DNA from: Ancylobacter sp. SL191
GTDB lineage: Bacteria; Pseudomonadota; Alphaproteobacteria; Rhizobiales; Xanthobacteraceae
Length of the DNA: 64,000 nt
Assembly: GCF_026625645.1 (NCBI RefSeq)
Contig: NZ_CP113056.1
Span: forward strand, 2,021,001 to 2,085,000
Direction: 5' to 3'
The notes beneath the pieces are model-generated. The model saw nothing but the letters and a program-made list of their open reading frames with translations, was not told where the DNA came from and made no database searches. This document shows positions 1-14,750 of the stretch, piece after piece. Numbering within the stretch: position 1 is the first letter of the stretch; each line of letters opens with the position of its first letter. The position numbers were made by a program, and so were the translations under genes.

Positions 1-437
1 CGGTTCCCATTGTCGCGATTGCCATTCTCGCGGTTTCCATCGCGATTGCCGTTGTCGCGGCCATTGTCACGCGGGTGCTGCGGCTCGCGGGCCTGGAAGG
101 CCGGCTGACTGTCGGCGCCGCCCTCCTCGAAGTCCTCGTCATATTCTTCATCGTCGTTGCGGCTGAAGGGCTGACCCTGCACGCCGAACTGCGCCTGAGC
201 GGCGACGATGATGCGGTAATAGTGCTCCGCGTGCTGCAGATAGTTCTCGGCCGCGACATGGTCGCCCGATGCCTGCGCGTCGCGCGCCAGCTGCTGGTAC
301 TTCTCGACGATGTGCTGGGCCGTGCCGCGCACCTTCACATCCGGGCCGTTCGACTCATAGACGCGGGTGAGCGGGTTCTGGCTGCGCCGGTTATTGTTCC
401 GGCCACGCATACGCTTCTGCTGGTTGTTATTTCGCAT
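1..437 (-). CDS. DUF4167 domain-containing protein, C-terminus cut by window edge
   Basis: The visible 145 residues start MRNNNQQKRMRGRNNNRRSQ and continue with a conserved segment (NPLTRVYESNGPDVKVRG, then a helical stretch with EKYQQLARDAQASGD and AENYLQHAEHYYR). This is the DUF4167 signature found in Hyphomicrobiales next to prmC-prfA. After about residue 100 it becomes acidic (DDEEYDEDFEEGG) and then turns into a degenerate Asn/Arg/Gly/Asp repeat that runs off the window. The basic, Asn-rich ends suggest nucleic-acid binding, but this is inference; no biochemical role is established to my knowledge. The start is the ATG at 437. It points away from the upstream non-coding leader and is on the same strand as prmC, prfA and ptsP. 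Confidence 0.85.
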   Translation of the reverse strand, partial: MRNNNQQKRMRGRNNNRRSQNPLTRVYESNGPDVKVRGTAQHIVEKYQQLARDAQASGDHVAAENYLQHAEHYYRIIVAAQAQFGVQGQPFSRNDDEEYDEDFEEGGADSQPAFQAREPQHPRDNGRDNGNRDGNRENGNRDNGN

Positions 438-1022
438 CGAGCTGGGTCTCTGATGCCGGTACACCGCCGGTGGGGTCACCCCGGTTCGGGTACAGGCGGG
501 TCCATCGCCTAACTATCCGCCATTCCGGCTCCGTTCGGGCTTGGCCATTTCGGCATGAGCCTTTCGGGAGTGGGAGCGTCGGGAAAACCTGTCCCGGATC
601 GACGGCGACCCGACGACAGCCGAAGCCTTCAGGCTTCCGCGCGCCGAGGGTCGCCAGCGACCACTGGACGTCCTGCCATGGGAGCGCATCGTCAAGATGC
701 CCCGCGACCGGCCAAGCCGGCTGCGAACGATTGAAACCGATCACCCGGCCCCAATCCGGCGAGCGCAACGTCGCGCTTCAGCCATTCCCATGCTTCATCG
801 TGCAACCAAGGCCGCACCGATAAAACCGTGAAGCATTCTGACCCTGAAACAATCGACGCATCCTCAAGGGGGTCGTCGCCTAACGCCATCACAACGTCTC
901 TCGGGAGACGCTGCAGACAGGATCGCTATGTGGCGGATGATGTCTCGGGTCGATTCCTATTCTGGACACTAGTCGGTTCGATACCTCGTTCCAAGAGCTT
1001 TTTTGCCACAGACCCAGTAAAA
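438..1022. other. 585-bp gap between prmC and the DUF4167 gene, no recognisable gene
   Basis: No open reading frame here looks like a protein: the candidates on both strands are Arg/Pro/Ser-rich low-complexity translations. I see a short perfect inverted repeat near 649-662 (GGTCGC-2-GCGACC) and GC-rich short hairpins close to the DUF4167 start, but no terminator or convincing promoter. The length suggests a promoter plus a long 5' leader for the DUF4167 gene, or an unrecognised small RNA. Confidence 0.5.
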
Positions 1023-1870
1023 TCAGGCCGGAGCCGTCACGATGGCGCGGGCGACATCGCCCAGATCGCGCCGTGCCGGCCCGTCCGCCGGAACGCCGCT
1101 CGCCGCGAGCAGGGCCACCACATCGGTCTCCTGGCCGATGCCGAGTTCCAGGATCGCCCGCCCTCCCGGCGCCAGAAGACGCGGCAGGGCGGCGGTGATG
1201 GCGCGGTAGGCGTCGAGCCCGTCGGCACCGCCGTCGAGCGCCAGAAGCGGGTCGTGCGTGCGCACTTCCACCTCCAGCGTGGGTATATCCGTGCTGGCAA
1301 TATAAGGCGGATTGGAGACCACGAGGTCGAAGCGGCCGGAAATGCCTGCGTCCCAGGCGCCGACGAGGATCGCCGCGCGATCGGCCAGCCCGAGCCGCTC
1401 CAGATTCGCCCGCGCCTGCCGCGCGGCGCCTTCGGACAGATCGACACCCAGCCCCCACGCCGCCGGATATTCGCTGAGCAGCGCCGCGAGGATGGCGCCC
1501 GAGCCGGTGCCGAGATCGAGGATGCGCAGGGCGCGGGTATGGTCGGGAAACGCCTCTAGCCCCGCCTCGATCAGCGTCTCGGTGTCGGGCCGTGGCACCA
1601 GCGTGTCCGGTGCGAGCGCGAAATCGAGGCTCCAGAATTCGCGGTGGCCGGTCAGGCGGGCCAGCGGCTCACCGCTGGCCCGCCGGGTGGCGAGGGATTC
1701 GAGGCGCGCCGCGTCATCGTCCGCGACAGCGACATCGTCGCGAGCCACCAGATCGAGATCGGAGAGACCGAGCGCCGCCCGCAGCAGGGCGCGGGCTTCG
1801 CGCTCGGGCGTGTCCAGTCCGGCCGCGGCAAAGCGCGCCGCGAGCGTCCGAAGCAGGTCCGCCCGGCGGT

Positions 1871-1874
<4 letters not shown>
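1023..1874 (-). CDS. prmC: Peptide chain release factor N5-glutamine methyltransferase
   Basis: PrmC (HemK) methylates the glutamine of the GGQ motif in release factors using S-adenosylmethionine, which raises termination efficiency. The 283-residue product has the expected layout: an N-terminal helical domain (about 1-75) and a class I methyltransferase domain with the SAM-binding loop [11 protein letters not shown] and the diagnostic catalytic motif [10 protein letters not shown]. Its ATG overlaps the prfA stop by 4 bases (1871-1874), so the two are translationally coupled. The enzyme is thus made together with its substrate RF1. Length and motif spacing are normal. Confidence 0.96.
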
Positions 1875-2968
<1,094 letters not shown>

Positions 2969-2993
2969 AGGCGGGCACTCGCGGCAGCACAGG

Positions 2994-5261
2994 TCACAGG
3001 GGCAGGCCGGACTTTTCGGCGAAGGCCTTGAGCTGGGGACGCAGCGTCGAGACGTCGGAGCCGACGGCGAGCAGCGGCGCCACCAGTTTGGAGACCGCGC
3101 CGAGGTCGAGCTCCAGCAGCATCGCCTTCACCGGCCCATAGGAGGCGGGCGAGAGCGACAGCTTGCGATAGCCGATGGCCGCCAGCGCCAGCGCTTCCAG
3201 CGGGCGCGAGGCCAGCTCGCCGCACAGCGTCACCGACTTGCCGTACTCGGCCGCCTTGTCGGCGATGAGCTTCAGCGCGCGTAACGTCGAGGGCGCCAGC
3301 GCGTCGAACCGGTCGGCGACACGCGGGTTGCCGCGATCGGCGGCGTAGAGGAACTGGACGAGGTCGTTGGAGCCGACGGAGGCGAAATCCACCTTCTCGA
3401 ACAGCTGGTCGAGCTGGAACAGCAGCGCCGGCACTTCCAGCATCACGCCGATCAGCACGCGGTCGGGCAGGCCATGGCCGTGGCGGCGCAGATGGGTCAG
3501 CTCGCGCTCGACGATGTGGCGCGCGCGGTCGAATTCCTCCACCGCCGACACCATCGGGAAGATGAGGCGAAGTTCGCGCCCCGTCGCCGCCCGCAGCAGC
3601 GCGCGGACCTGGCTGCGCAACAGGCCCGGCCGGTCGAGGCCGAGGCGGATGGCGCGCCAGCCGAGGGCCGGGTTCTCCTCCTCGATCGCCCGCATATAGG
3701 GCAGCACCTTGTCGCCACCGATGTCGAGCGTTCGGAACACCACCGGGCGGTCGCCGGCCACGTCCAGCACCGAGCGGTAGAGCTTGAGCTGCTCATTGGT
3801 GCGCGGGAAGGCCGAGGCGATCATGAACTGAAGTTCGGTGCGGAACAGCCCGATGCCGGAGGCGCCGGTCTCCTCGATATGCGGCAGGTCGACCAGCAGG
3901 CCGGCATTGAGGTGCAACTCGACCTCCACCCCGTCCTTGGTGACGGTGGGCAGGTCGCGCAGCGCTGCATATTGCTCGAGCCGCTTGGCGCGGAAGCGCA
4001 CCTTCTCGGCATAGGCCACCTCGACATCGGCCGGCGGGCGCACATGCACCTCGCCGCCAATGCCGTCGACGATGATGGCGTCGCCGGCATCGACCACGCC
4101 GACGATGTTCTCGACATGGCCGACCGCGGCAATGCCGAGCGCGCGGGCGACGATGGTGAGGTGGCTCGTCGCCGCGCCTTCTTCCAGCACCAGGCCGCGA
4201 ATGCGCGTGCGGTCATAGTCCAGCAGCGCCGCCGGGCTCATGTTGCGGGCGACGATGATGGCGTTGTCCGGCAGCTTGTTCTGCTCGGGCCCACCGGAGC
4301 GGCCGGTGAGCTGGCGCAGCAGGCGGTTGGCCAGATCGTCGAGATCGTGCATCCGCTCGCGCAGATAGGGATCGGTCATGCGCAGCATGCGCGCGCGGGT
4401 GTCCGACTGCACGCGCTCGACCGCGCCCTCGGCGGTGAGGCCGGTCATCACCGCCTCGCGCATCCGGCCGATCCAGCCTCGATCATGGGCGAACATGCGG
4501 TAGGCTTCGAGAATGTCGCGGTGCTCGCCAACGCGGGCGACGCCCTCGTCCTCCAGCATGATGTCGATCGAGGCGCGCAGCGTCTGGACCGCGCCGTCGA
4601 GCCGGTTCAGCTCGGCCGGCAGGTCGTCGGCGATGACCTTGGTCACCTCGATGCGCGGCTCGTGCAGCACCACATGGCCGAGGCCGATGCCCTCCGACAG
4701 CGCAAGGCCGGTGAGATGCAGCGGGCGGCGGGCGGCGGGCTCGGCGCCGGGCAGCGCCATGGCGGTGAGCTCACCCGAGGCGATGATCTCCGCCAGCACC
4801 ATGGCGGTGGTCTGCAGCGCCTCGATCTCCTCCTCGGTGTAGGAGCGGTGCGCGCGGTTCTGCACCACCAGCACGCCGAGCGTGTTGCCGGAGCGCAGGA
4901 TCGGCACGCCGAGGAAGGAGTGGTAGATCTCTTCGCCGGTTTCCGGGCGGTAGGAGAAGGCCGGGTGCGCCTGCGCGTTGGACAGGCTGATCGGCTCGGC
5001 CTCGCGGGCGACCGTGCCGACCAGGCCCTCGTCGATGCGCATGACGGTCAAGTGAACCGCCGAGCGGTTCAGACCTTCGGTGGCATAGAGTTCGAGCGTG
5101 CCGTCGACGCGCAGCACATAGACCGAACAGACCTCGGCCACCATGTTGGCCGCGATCAGAACCACGATCTTGTCGAGGCGGTCCTGCGCGCTGACCGGCT
5201 CCGCCATGACCTCGCGAAGCCGTCTCAAAAGCACGCGCGGGCCGCCGAGCGCGCCACGCAT
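2994..5261 (-). CDS. ptsP: Phosphoenolpyruvate-protein phosphotransferase of the nitrogen PTS (EI-Ntr)
   Basis: PtsP is the first component of the regulatory nitrogen phosphotransfer chain. It takes phosphate from phosphoenolpyruvate and passes it to NPr and then EIIA-Ntr. The 755-residue product has an N-terminal GAF sensor domain (about 20-165), the PEP-utiliser N-domain, the swivelling phosphohistidine domain with [17 protein letters not shown] (phospho-acceptor about His367), and a TIM-barrel PEP-binding domain with LCGELASRP (Cys about 680). The GAF domain separates it from the sugar-PTS enzyme I PtsI. In proteobacteria this domain is reported to sense glutamine. The gene order after lysC is conserved in the order. 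Confidence 0.96.
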   Translation of the reverse strand: MRGALGGPRVLLRRLREVMAEPVSAQDRLDKIVVLIAANMVAEVCSVYVLRVDGTLELYATEGLNRSAVHLTVMRIDEGLVGTVAREAEPISLSNAQAHPAFSYRPETGEEIYHSFLGVPILRSGNTLGVLVVQNRAHRSYTEEEIEALQTTAMVLAEIIASGELTAMALPGAEPAARRPLHLTGLALSEGIGLGHVVLHEPRIEVTKVIADDLPAELNRLDGAVQTLRASIDIMLEDEGVARVGEHRDILEAYRMFAHDRGWIGRMREAVMTGLTAEGAVERVQSDTRARMLRMTDPYLRERMHDLDDLANRLLRQLTGRSGGPEQNKLPDNAIIVARNMSPAALLDYDRTRIRGLVLEEGAATSHLTIVARALGIAAVGHVENIVGVVDAGDAIIVDGIGGEVHVRPPADVEVAYAEKVRFRAKRLEQYAALRDLPTVTKDGVEVELHLNAGLLVDLPHIEETGASGIGLFRTELQFMIASAFPRTNEQLKLYRSVLDVAGDRPVVFRTLDIGGDKVLPYMRAIEEENPALGWRAIRLGLDRPGLLRSQVRALLRAATGRELRLIFPMVSAVEEFDRARHIVERELTHLRRHGHGLPDRVLIGVMLEVPALLFQLDQLFEKVDFASVGSNDLVQFLYAADRGNPRVADRFDALAPSTLRALKLIADKAAEYGKSVTLCGELASRPLEALALAAIGYRKLSLSPASYGPVKAMLLELDLGAVSKLVAPLLAVGSDVSTLRPQLKAFAEKSGLPL

Positions 5262-5342
5262 TGGCCGTCCTCGGTTTCCGGGACCGGAAAGTCCCGGAGG
5301 TTCTTGTGAAGGCGCGACTCAGGCCGCGCCCTTAGCCCTCGA

Positions 5343-6593
<1,251 letters not shown>

Positions 6594-6756
6594 TGCGGGA
6601 AACCGTAAACCGTTCTTTTGTCGGGGGCCGGGCGGGAGAAGTGAGCTCCCGGCCCAAAAGGCGCGTATACATATCCACCTCGTGCCCGCCCCGCAACGGG
6701 CCCGCGCGAGCTTGGAAACGTTTCGGGAACCACCCGGACAGCCTGCGAGAGTTGCG

Positions 6757-7500
6757 ATGACCGAGACCGCCACTACCGTCGATCCCCGCGAGGTCGAGCG
6801 CTTCGCCGCTCTCGCCGCCGAATGGTGGAATCCGCGCGGCAAGATGCGCGTGCTGCACAAGTTCAACCCGGTGCGCCTCGCTTATCTGCGGGAACATCTC
6901 ACCGCGCATTTCGGCCGCGACCCGCGCGCCATCCGCCCGCTGGAGGGGCTGCGCCTTGTCGATATCGGCTGCGGCGGTGGGCTGCTGAGCGAGCCCTTGG
7001 CGCGTATGGGGGCTGATGTCGTCGGCATTGACCCGGCCGAGCGCAATGTGCGCATCGCCGGCCTGCACGCGCAGGAGAGCGGCGTTCCCGTCGATTACCG
7101 CGCCACCACGGCCGAGGCGCTGGCCGATGCCGGCGAGCGATTCGACGTGGTGATGGCGATGGAGGTCGTCGAGCATGTCGCCGATGTCGGGCTGTTCCTC
7201 GCCCGCGCCAGCGAGATGGTGAAGCCGGGCGGCCTGATGATCGCGGCGACGCTGAACCGCACCAAGCGCGCCTTCGCCCTCGCCATTGTCGGCGCCGAAT
7301 ATGTGCTGGGCTGGCTGCCCAAGGGCACGCATGACTGGAACAAGTTCGTCACCCCTGAGGAACTGGAGGCGGCGCTGGCGGCGGGCGGCCTGAGCGTGAT
7401 CGACCGCCAGGGCGTGGTGTTCAACCCGCTGGCCGATGAGTGGCGGCGCTCCAGCGATCTGTCGATCAACTACATGATGCTGGCCGAGCGGCCAGCATGA
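6757..7500 (+). CDS. ubiG: Bifunctional 3-demethylubiquinol 3-O-methyltransferase / 2-polyprenyl-6-hydroxyphenol methylase
   Basis: UbiG carries out both O-methylation steps of ubiquinone biosynthesis with S-adenosylmethionine. The 247-residue protein begins at the ATG at 6757 ([20 protein letters not shown]) and keeps the family opening [19 protein letters not shown]. This is followed by the SAM motif [18 protein letters not shown] (about residue 67) and the conserved EVVEHV. An open frame reaching back to 6079 overlaps lysC in antisense and is not real. The divergent position opposite lysC is common in Hyphomicrobiales. Confidence 0.96.
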   Translation: MTETATTVDPREVERFAALAAEWWNPRGKMRVLHKFNPVRLAYLREHLTAHFGRDPRAIRPLEGLRLVDIGCGGGLLSEPLARMGADVVGIDPAERNVRIAGLHAQESGVPVDYRATTAEALADAGERFDVVMAMEVVEHVADVGLFLARASEMVKPGGLMIAATLNRTKRAFALAIVGAEYVLGWLPKGTHDWNKFVTPEELEAALAAGGLSVIDRQGVVFNPLADEWRRSSDLSINYMMLAERPA

Positions 7501-7562
7501 GCCCGACGGCGGCCTGCGCGGGCGCTCCGGCAAAAAGACCGGCTTGATCCCGCTCAACGCCC

Positions 7563-7590
7563 CTTCCGTTGCCGTTGTGCCACACTACAT
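7563..7590 (+). promoter_or_regulatory. Possible heat-shock (sigma-32 type) promoter of clpB
   Basis: CTTCCG (7563-7568) and CTACAT (7585-7590) are separated by 16 bp, the spacing seen for alphaproteobacterial RpoH promoters (CTTGxx-N16-CTATxT type). Each hexamer has mismatches, so the match is weak. ClpB is a standard heat-shock regulon member, which is why I looked. An alternative box, CTTGAT at 7543, lacks a good partner. Confidence 0.3.
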
Positions 7591-7705
7591 GAGGACCGAT
7601 GGATCGCCACAACGGGGTCCGTCGCGGTGGCCGGGATACGGGCACCGCCGTCCCGAGTGAGCGTTCGTGCCTCGACAGGGCGAGCGCGGGGCCAGGAGGC
7701 AGATG

Positions 7706-10336
<2,631 letters not shown>

Positions 10337-10372
10337 TTGGCCTGACTGTTCACCTGACTGCACCAAAGCAAA

Positions 10373-10395
10373 GGGCGCCGCGAGGCGCCCTTTTT
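10373..10395 (+). terminator. Rho-independent terminator after clpB
   Basis: A perfect 7-bp stem GGGCGCC / GGCGCCC with a 4-base loop is followed directly by TTTTT. It lies 37 bases after the clpB stop and ends the transcript before the converging galU gene. Confidence 0.9.
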
Positions 10396-10403
10396 CGTTC
10401 CAC

Positions 10404-10447
10404 CGTCATCCCGGACGGTCCGCAGGACCGATCCGGGATCGTGGGCC
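10404..10447. repeat. Intergenic palindromic repeat, CGTCATCCCGGACGG type
   Basis: CGTCATCCCGGACGGTCC is followed by a short loop and GGACCGATCCGGGATCG, so the unit is an imperfect palindrome able to fold as a hairpin. A very similar unit sits at 14697-14733. It lies in the gap between the converging clpB and galU genes. Confidence 0.7.
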
Positions 10448-10456
10448 GTCGCCCTT

Positions 10457-11347
10457 TCAGATCTGCGCCAGCAGGGCGTCGAGCTCGGGACGGAAGGTCT
10501 CGGCGATGTCCGGGCGCGAGAGCGCATAGGCGACGTTCGCCATCAGGAAGCCGAGCTTCGAGCCGCAGTCATAGATCGAGCCGTCGAAGGTAACGCTATA
10601 GAAATCCTGCTTTTTCGCCAGCTTGAGCATGGAGTCGGTGAGCTGGATCTCGCCGCCGGCGCCGCGCTCCTGCGTGGCCAGCAGGTCGAAGATCTCCGGC
10701 TGGAGGATGTAGCGGCCGGAAATGGCGAGGTTGGAAGGCGCCACGCTGGTCTTCGGCTTCTCCACCATCCGGGAGATGCGGTGCACATTGTCGGACAGCG
10801 GCTCGCCCAGCCCGACGATGCCGTACTGGTCGGTCTGCTCGGGCGGCACCTCATAAACGGCCAAGTGGTTGCCACCGCCCGCTTTTCTGTAAGCATCGAC
10901 CATCTGCGCCAGGCAGCCCTTGCCGTTGCGCGGCTTGTGCAGCATGTCCGGCAGCAGCAGCGCGAAGGGCTCGTTGCCGATGATATCGCGGGCGCACCAC
11001 ACCGCATGGCCGAGGCCGAGCGGCAGCTGCTGGCGGGTGAAGCTGGTTTTGCCCGGGCCCATCGTCTCCTCGCGCAGCGCGTCGAGGATCTGATGCTTGC
11101 CGCGCTCGGACAGCGTCGCTTCCAGCTCGTACTGGCGGTCGAAATGGTCCTCGATGACGCCCTTGTTGCGCCCGGTGACGAAGACGATGTGCTCGATGCC
11201 GGCGGCGCGCGCCTCGTCCACCACATGCTGGACGACGGGGCGATCCACCACCGTCAGCATTTCCTTCGGCACGGCCTTGGTGGCCGGCAGGAAACGGGTG
11301 CCGAGACCGGCGACGGGAAGGATCGCTTTGCGTATCGGAGTAGCCAT
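10457..11347 (-). CDS. galU: UTP-glucose-1-phosphate uridylyltransferase
   Basis: GalU makes UDP-glucose from UTP and glucose-1-phosphate, a precursor for lipopolysaccharide, exopolysaccharide and cyclic glucans. The 296-residue product has the nucleotidyltransferase signature [17 protein letters not shown] from residue 14 and a conserved active-site stretch [19 protein letters not shown]. Start ATG is at 11347. It converges on clpB and diverges from the transglycosylase gene. It probably supplies sugar nucleotides to the surface polysaccharide genes further along, which is inference. Confidence 0.96.
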   Translation of the reverse strand: MATPIRKAILPVAGLGTRFLPATKAVPKEMLTVVDRPVVQHVVDEARAAGIEHIVFVTGRNKGVIEDHFDRQYELEATLSERGKHQILDALREETMGPGKTSFTRQQLPLGLGHAVWCARDIIGNEPFALLLPDMLHKPRNGKGCLAQMVDAYRKAGGGNHLAVYEVPPEQTDQYGIVGLGEPLSDNVHRISRMVEKPKTSVAPSNLAISGRYILQPEIFDLLATQERGAGGEIQLTDSMLKLAKKQDFYSVTFDGSIYDCGSKLGFLMANVAYALSRPDIAETFRPELDALLAQI

Positions 11348-11668
11348 GGACTGGTGATGCCGCTCTTGATCGGTGGGTACGGAAGTCGGACGGAAGGGAC
11401 GGGCCGCAGGAGCTTAGCCGCTACCGCAGATGAATGACATATTCGTTATAACGCGCGGCGCCGCGATCAGCTCCACGTGTTTTTTGCGATGCAATAGCCG
11501 CGCCGCGCCTGAGATTATAGGGCGCGCGGATGAACAATCACGGACCGGCCCACTCGGCATCCGTTCATCTGCGTGCTGGCGCATCTTTGATTCCCTCACC
11601 CCCGTTAAGCGCTTGGAAACCGTGATGCGTCCCTAATCCGGCCTTGGGTTCGCGTAAGGGTAAGCGTC
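11348..11668. other. 321-bp divergent promoter region of galU and the lytic transglycosylase
   Basis: No gene is visible. On the minus strand a TATAAT hexamer (complement of 11514-11519) is a good -10 candidate for galU, but its -35 is weak (CGTGAT at 17 bp). The GC-rich self-complementary GCGCGGCGCCGCG near 11454-11466 is unexplained. I found no convincing plus-strand promoter. Confidence 0.4.
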
Positions 11669-13087
11669 ATGCGTTATCGGACGACGGTTCATGGCCGGCG
11701 CTCGGCCGGCGGCATCGCCGCGGTGATGATGGGTCTGGGTCTTGCGGGCTGCGCCTCGCCCGACGATGTGACGGGCACGCTCGCGACCCCCGTGCGCCCT
11801 GCCGCGCCCACCGCTTATGCGAGCCCCGCGCCTGCAGGTTACGCCCCGGCGCCCCGCGCAGTGGCTGCCCCCCAGCCGGCGCGTTCCGCTCCGGCGGCGC
11901 CGGCCCAGGCCGCGACCCATCCCGAGATGACCCCGGCGGCGCTCGCGCGGGCCGAGGCGAACTTCTCCCGCTGCATTGCATCGCTGGAGCCCGCCGCCCG
12001 CGCGCGCGGCGTCTCCGCCGCCGGTTTCCGGCGCTACACCGCCGGGCTCAAGCCCGACATGAGCATCATGGAGAAGCTGCAGACGCAGCCCGAATTCACC
12101 CGCACGGCGGGCGACTATGTGACCATGCTGGTCTCCGAGACCCGCATCCGGCGCGGGCGCGAGGCGATGGCGCAGAACGCCGCCGTGTTCGAGGCGGTGG
12201 GCCGCTCCTATGGCGTCGATCCGTATGTCGTCGCCGCGATCTGGGGCATCGAGACCAATTACGGCAGCGCACGTGGCTCCTATCCTGTCCTTCAGGCGAC
12301 GGGCACGCTCGCCTGCGTCGGCCGGCGGCAGGCCTATTTCCGCGATGAGTTCATCGCCGCGCTGCGCATCGTCGACAAGGGCGACATTCCCGAGAGCCAT
12401 TTGCGCGGCTCCTGGGCCGGCGCCTTCGGCCTTACGCAGTTCATGCCCACCGCCTTCCAGCGCGACGCGGTGGATTTCGACGGCGACGGGCACCGCAATG
12501 TGGTGGATTCGGTCGCCGACGCCATGGGCTCGACCGCCAACAAGCTGAAGCGCGGCGGCTGGCAGGCCGGGCGCTCCTGGGGCTATGAGGTCGTGCTGCC
12601 GGCGCGCTTCAACTACGCGGTGGCCGACAAGAACATCCGCAAGCCGATGCGCGAGTGGTGGGCCATGGGCGTGCGCCGACCGGAGGGCCGGGGCATGCCG
12701 GCGGGCGACGAGATGGCCTATCTGCTGCTGCCCGCCGGGGCGCAGGGGCCGGCCTTCCTGATGACCGACAATTTCAAGGCGATCCTCAGCTACAACCCGG
12801 CGGACGCCTATGCTCTCGCCATTGGCCATCTGGCGGACCGCATCCGCGGTGGCGGGCCCTTCGTGCAGCCCTGGCCGGAGGATGCGCGCGCTCTCTCGCG
12901 GCTCGAGCGTACCGAACTCCAGCAGCGCCTCGCTGCGCGCGGCTATGATGTCGGGCCGGTGGACGGGTCGCTCGGTTCCAAGACGCGCGTGGCGGTACGC
13001 GAGTATCAGGTGAGCGTCGGCCTGCCGGCGGATGGCCATCCCTCCGACCAGGTGCTGGACAGCCTGCGCAACCGTGGCGGTGGCTAG
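11669..13087 (+). CDS. Membrane-bound lytic murein transglycosylase, MltB type, with peptidoglycan-binding domain
   Basis: It cleaves the glycan strands of peptidoglycan, leaving 1,6-anhydromuramyl ends, in the periplasm. The 472-residue precursor has a signal peptide ending in the lipobox LAGC (Cys28), so it is probably a lipoprotein. An Ala/Pro-rich linker (about 30-85) leads into an SLT_2 transglycosylase domain (about 95-390) with the catalytic glutamate in IWGIETNYGSARG (Glu195) and the conserved GAFGLTQFMPTAF. A peptidoglycan-binding domain (about 410-470: TELQQRLAARGYDVGPVDGS) ends the protein. The next plus-strand gene starts 111 bp later. Confidence 0.92.
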   Translation: MRYRTTVHGRRSAGGIAAVMMGLGLAGCASPDDVTGTLATPVRPAAPTAYASPAPAGYAPAPRAVAAPQPARSAPAAPAQAATHPEMTPAALARAEANFSRCIASLEPAARARGVSAAGFRRYTAGLKPDMSIMEKLQTQPEFTRTAGDYVTMLVSETRIRRGREAMAQNAAVFEAVGRSYGVDPYVVAAIWGIETNYGSARGSYPVLQATGTLACVGRRQAYFRDEFIAALRIVDKGDIPESHLRGSWAGAFGLTQFMPTAFQRDAVDFDGDGHRNVVDSVADAMGSTANKLKRGGWQAGRSWGYEVVLPARFNYAVADKNIRKPMREWWAMGVRRPEGRGMPAGDEMAYLLLPAGAQGPAFLMTDNFKAILSYNPADAYALAIGHLADRIRGGGPFVQPWPEDARALSRLERTELQQRLAARGYDVGPVDGSLGSKTRVAVREYQVSVGLPADGHPSDQVLDSLRNRGGG

Positions 13088-13198
13088 GCCGCCGGCCGGG
13101 GACTTGAAACCGCCGCGAGAATGGTTCACGCCTGACGCTGGGTTTTTGGCGCGGCGCCCATCCGGTGTCTCGCGCGTAACGTGCCGGCGGAAGGTCAC

Positions 13199-14686
13199 AT
13201 GATGGGCGCACGCCGCTTCGCTGGGATACTGACGGCGCTGCCGCTCGCCCTCACGCTGGCGGCCGGCGGCCTGGCGCTTCCGCTTCTCGGCACGGGGCCG
13301 GCGCTGGCGCAGAGCGACTGGTTCCGCCCGCCGGGCAATGTCGGCGCGCCCTCACGGCAGGCGCCGCCCCAGCAGTATCGGCAGGCGCCGCCTCAGCAGC
13401 AACAGCGGCAGGTGCCGCAGCGCCGGCAGCAGGGCGTCGCGCCGCAGGCCCAGCGCCGTCAGGTGCCGGAGCCGCAGCGCCAGACCTGGTCGCCCTTCGC
13501 CCCGCTGTTCAACCTGTTCCGTTCCGATCAGCCGCGCCGCATGATGCCGGGCCGGCCGAACGACTATGTGCCGCCGCCGGTGGCCGCGCCCCCCGTCATC
13601 GCCCAGCCCGCCGAGCCGCGCGGCACCGTGTTCGAGACAGTGGCCGCGGCGCGGGCGGATTCCGACAAAATCAAGGAAGTGGTGCTGGTGCTCGGCGACG
13701 AGCTGGCGACGCCGCTGGCGCAGGGCCTTGCCGACGGTTTCGCGGCGGATCGCGAGACGGTCGCGGTTGCCGCCAAGACGCAGCCCGGTTCCGGTCTCGG
13801 CCCCGCCAGCCCCTATGACTGGATCGCCAATGGCCGCCAGCTCACCGCGACCGAGCAGCCCAATGTCGTGGTGGTGCTCGCGGGCCTGAACGACCTTACG
13901 CCCATCGAGGATCCGACGGGGCGCGCCGAGTTGTTTGACGAGCGTTGGCGCGGTCTTTATGGCCGGCGCGTTGATGATTTCCTGCTCGGCCTGAAACTCG
14001 CCGGACGGCCTGTCGTCGTGGTTGGCCTGCCGCCGGTCGAGGATGCGGCGGCGAACCAGCGCAATGTCGAGCTCAATGCCCTGCTCAAGGAGCGGGTGGA
14101 GCGCGCCGGGCTCGTCTATGCCGATGTCACCGACGGCTTTGTCGATGAGGACGGCAAGTTCATGATCTCCGGTCCCGACGTCGACGGCCAGCGCCGGCGC
14201 CTGCGCAGCGCCGATGGCGTCGGCTTCACCCGCGCCGGCGGACGCAAGCTCGCCTTCTTCGTCGACCGCCACCTCGATGCGCTGCTGGCGCAGCCGCTCG
14301 ATCCCGCTGCCGCGGCCGCCGCGGCGAACCCGGCCGAGATGCGGCCCTCTATCATCCTGCTGACCGGCGGAGCTTCCGCCGGCGCGCGCACCCTCGCCGG
14401 CGCGCCGGGCACGATACTCCCCGCCGCCACGCCGGCGTCGCTGCCGCTCTCCGCGCGCCCGGAGGAGCCGGAGCCCGCCAAGGCGCTGCTGACCGGGGCG
14501 CCGCTTCCCGTCGTCATTGGCCGGACCGATGATTTCCGCTGGCCCGCCGGCCAGCCCGCCGCGACCGCCGACCCGCTGGTGCCTGCCGCCCCGGCCGGGG
14601 CGTTGCCCGCCGGCCCGCTGCCGTCGGCGGCGACCCCCGCCGGCACGCCGGCGAGCGGGGCGGGGGTGGGAACGGGTGCGCCCTAG
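13199..14686 (+). CDS. Secreted DUF459 (SGNH-hydrolase-like) protein
   Basis: This 495-residue precursor has a clear Sec signal peptide ([20 protein letters not shown], cleavage probably after ALAQ). A Gln/Pro/Arg-rich linker (about 50-110) leads to a DUF459 domain (about 150-365) with an SGNH-hydrolase fold pattern, then an Ala/Pro-rich tail. The usual nucleophile motif GDS reads GDE (Glu168), and the last block DGxH reads DGVGFT, while GLND keeps its Asn. It may therefore be a non-catalytic member. I chose ATG 13199, just after GGAAGG (13189-13194); ATG 13202 and an upstream GTG at 13181 are alternatives. It follows the transglycosylase gene, so a cell-envelope role is likely. Confidence 0.8.
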   Translation: MMGARRFAGILTALPLALTLAAGGLALPLLGTGPALAQSDWFRPPGNVGAPSRQAPPQQYRQAPPQQQQRQVPQRRQQGVAPQAQRRQVPEPQRQTWSPFAPLFNLFRSDQPRRMMPGRPNDYVPPPVAAPPVIAQPAEPRGTVFETVAAARADSDKIKEVVLVLGDELATPLAQGLADGFAADRETVAVAAKTQPGSGLGPASPYDWIANGRQLTATEQPNVVVVLAGLNDLTPIEDPTGRAELFDERWRGLYGRRVDDFLLGLKLAGRPVVVVGLPPVEDAAANQRNVELNALLKERVERAGLVYADVTDGFVDEDGKFMISGPDVDGQRRRLRSADGVGFTRAGGRKLAFFVDRHLDALLAQPLDPAAAAAAANPAEMRPSIILLTGGASAGARTLAGAPGTILPAATPASLPLSARPEEPEPAKALLTGAPLPVVIGRTDDFRWPAGQPAATADPLVPAAPAGALPAGPLPSAATPAGTPASGAGVGTGAP

Positions 14687-14696
14687 CACGCTTGAC

Positions 14697-14733
14697 CGTC
14701 ATCCCGGACGGCCGAAGGCCGAGCCGGGATCGC
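14697..14733. repeat. Intergenic palindromic repeat, second copy of the CGTCATCCCGGACGG type
   Basis: CGTCATCCCGGACGGCCG, a short turn and CGGCC-GAGCCGGGATCG form a hairpin almost identical to the unit at 10404-10447. It fills the short gap between the converging DUF459 and VOC genes and could act as a bidirectional transcript end, though it has no T-tract. Confidence 0.7.
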
Positions 14734-14750
14734 GCCGTCCGTGCGGCGGA

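Noticed and set aside
7543..7568. CTTGAT followed by CCCC as an E. coli-type sigma-32 promoter for clpB
   Set aside because: The spacer of 11 bp is too short and the second box is incomplete; the 7563-7590 pair has better spacing.
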